NCBI GenBank assembly: GCA_017414585.1
Contig: JAFQLN010000154.1
Location: 1 to 6,284 of the forward strand
DNA from: Clostridia bacterium
GTDB lineage: Bacteria; Bacillota_A; Clostridia; Oscillospirales; CAG-272
DNA length: 6,284 nt
Direction: 5' to 3'
Position numbers and translations under genes: made by a program. Under the pieces are notes generated by a model. It was not told where the DNA came from. It searched no databases and saw nothing but the letters and a program-made list of their open reading frames with translations. Below are positions 5,482-6,284 of this stretch, in pieces. The stretch's first letter is position 1, and each line of letters begins with the position of its first letter.

Positions 5482-6284
5482 ATGAAAGAATTTGGAATCG
5501 AAGGACATGAACCGAGTCTGCTTCCGGAAGGCGACTGGACACTGGTCTGGGCAGATGAATTTGACGGAACGGAGCTTGACCGCACGAAATGGGATTACCG
5601 CCTGTCGATAATGGGAAAACGGCACCGCACATGGGTCGATGACGGCGTGCATCTGGACGGAGAGTCCCACGCAGTATTCACGGTTTTCGAGCGGGACGGA
5701 GAAATCTGTTCTTCCCAGCTTCAAACGGGGTATAACTATATGGACGAGCCGCACGAAGAAGGTAGGAACAGCGGACTGTCATGGCCGATCGGGAAGCTGA
5801 AGGAACACAAATTCCTGCACCGGTACGGATACTACGAATGCCGCTGCCGCCTGCAGCAGAAGGAAGGCTGGTGGTCGGCGTTCTGGCTCCAGTCTCCGGT
5901 CATCGGATGCAGTCTCGATCCCTCGTTTGCAGGTGTCGAAAACGATATCATGGAGAGCTTCCAGCCCGGTAAGATCATCAAGCACTGCAACCACTGGAAC
6001 GGCTACGGAGTCGATCACAAGCGGGGGACCGCAGGCAGCGGTATGGAACTTGACAAAACAGTATTCCACCGTTTCGGTATGCTGTGGGATGAGAACGGAT
6101 ACACCTTCTATGTGGACGGAAAACAGGACGGTGAACGGATCGAAGCGCCCGTTTCGCATATTCCCCAGTTCATTCTCATTTCCACCGAAGTAAACGGCTA
6201 CCGGGCAAAAGAACGTGCTGCCACACCCGAAGCAAGAGATGCAGTAGGGGATACCTTTGTTGTGGACTATGTGCGTGTCTTTGA
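5482..6284 (+). CDS. GH16-family glycoside hydrolase, 3' end cut by window edge
   Basis: The first 267 residues of a glycoside hydrolase family 16 enzyme, a family of retaining endo-acting enzymes on beta-glucans, laminarin and some galactans. Visible hallmarks are the opening LVWADEFDGTELDRTKW (21-37), the YGYYECRCRL strand (115-124) before the aromatic WWSAFW (130-135), the catalytic ENDIME (153-158; Glu153 nucleophile, Asp155 assisting, Glu158 acid/base) in place of the common E(I/L)DIME, FGMLWDENGYTFYVDG (198-213), and the closing VVDYVRVF strand (260-267). The catalytic domain is thus nearly complete and the stop is likely soon. No signal peptide is seen: the protein begins MKEFGIEGHE and enters the domain almost at once, suggesting a cytoplasmic enzyme. 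AGGAG lies eight bases before the ATG. It may be read through from the importer operon. Substrate is not readable from sequence. Confidence 0.9.
   Translation, partial: MKEFGIEGHEPSLLPEGDWTLVWADEFDGTELDRTKWDYRLSIMGKRHRTWVDDGVHLDGESHAVFTVFERDGEICSSQLQTGYNYMDEPHEEGRNSGLSWPIGKLKEHKFLHRYGYYECRCRLQQKEGWWSAFWLQSPVIGCSLDPSFAGVENDIMESFQPGKIIKHCNHWNGYGVDHKRGTAGSGMELDKTVFHRFGMLWDENGYTFYVDGKQDGERIEAPVSHIPQFILISTEVNGYRAKERAATPEARDAVGDTFVVDYVRVF

Noticed and set aside
4535..5585. Long minus-strand open frames of about 300 codons
   Set aside because: Antisense to the permease gene and the GH16 start; Thr/Arg-rich or His/Asn-rich composition typical of reverse-strand reading, no family resemblance.

Overview
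The window reads as a chromosomal segment from a Gram-positive anaerobe, most likely a gut-type member of the Clostridia. This is inferred from purine-rich AGGAG-type ribosome binding sites before nearly every gene, sigma-A style promoters with 17-bp spacers, an EF-G-like GTPase of a type I associate with Firmicutes, and a lipobox-anchored metal-binding protein. GC content is moderate. No tRNA, rRNA, CRISPR array, insertion sequence or phage gene is visible. Six of the seven genes look intact within what can be seen; the first and last run off the window edges.

Layout: (1) Positions 1-1486, minus strand, hold the first 495 residues of an EF-G-like translational GTPase. It has its own promoter (1580-1608), and a strong inverted repeat (1535-1577) lies at the predicted 5' end of its mRNA. 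(2) Positions 1732-2642, minus strand, hold a two-gene operon: a MIF/tautomerase-superfamily protein, then a flavin reductase-like FMN-binding split-barrel protein. The operon starts from a TTGACA-17-TATCAT promoter whose -10 box lies inside a perfect 16-bp palindrome, and a second inverted repeat sits in the leader. (3) Positions 2765-5423, plus strand, are divergent from (2): a consensus TTGACA-17-TATAAT promoter drives a zinc/manganese-type ABC importer as lipoprotein, ATPase and permease, overlapping or a few bases apart. Histidine-rich stretches in both the binding protein and the ATPase favour zinc. (4) After a 58-bp AT-rich gap with a 20-bp tandem duplication, a GH16-type glycoside hydrolase without a signal peptide begins at 5482 and runs to the right edge.

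The importer genes clearly work together: capture at the membrane surface, passage through the permease, and ATP hydrolysis. The tautomerase and reductase are probably co-transcribed, but their shared role is not evident. The GH16 gene may be read through from the importer operon, since neither a convincing terminator nor a promoter was found between them. I see no clearly undescribed multi-gene system. The most unusual items are the palindrome-controlled tautomerase/reductase operon, the atypical metal-site region of the binding protein, the non-canonical G motifs of the EF-G-like protein with the structured start of its transcript, and the apparently cytoplasmic GH16 enzyme.
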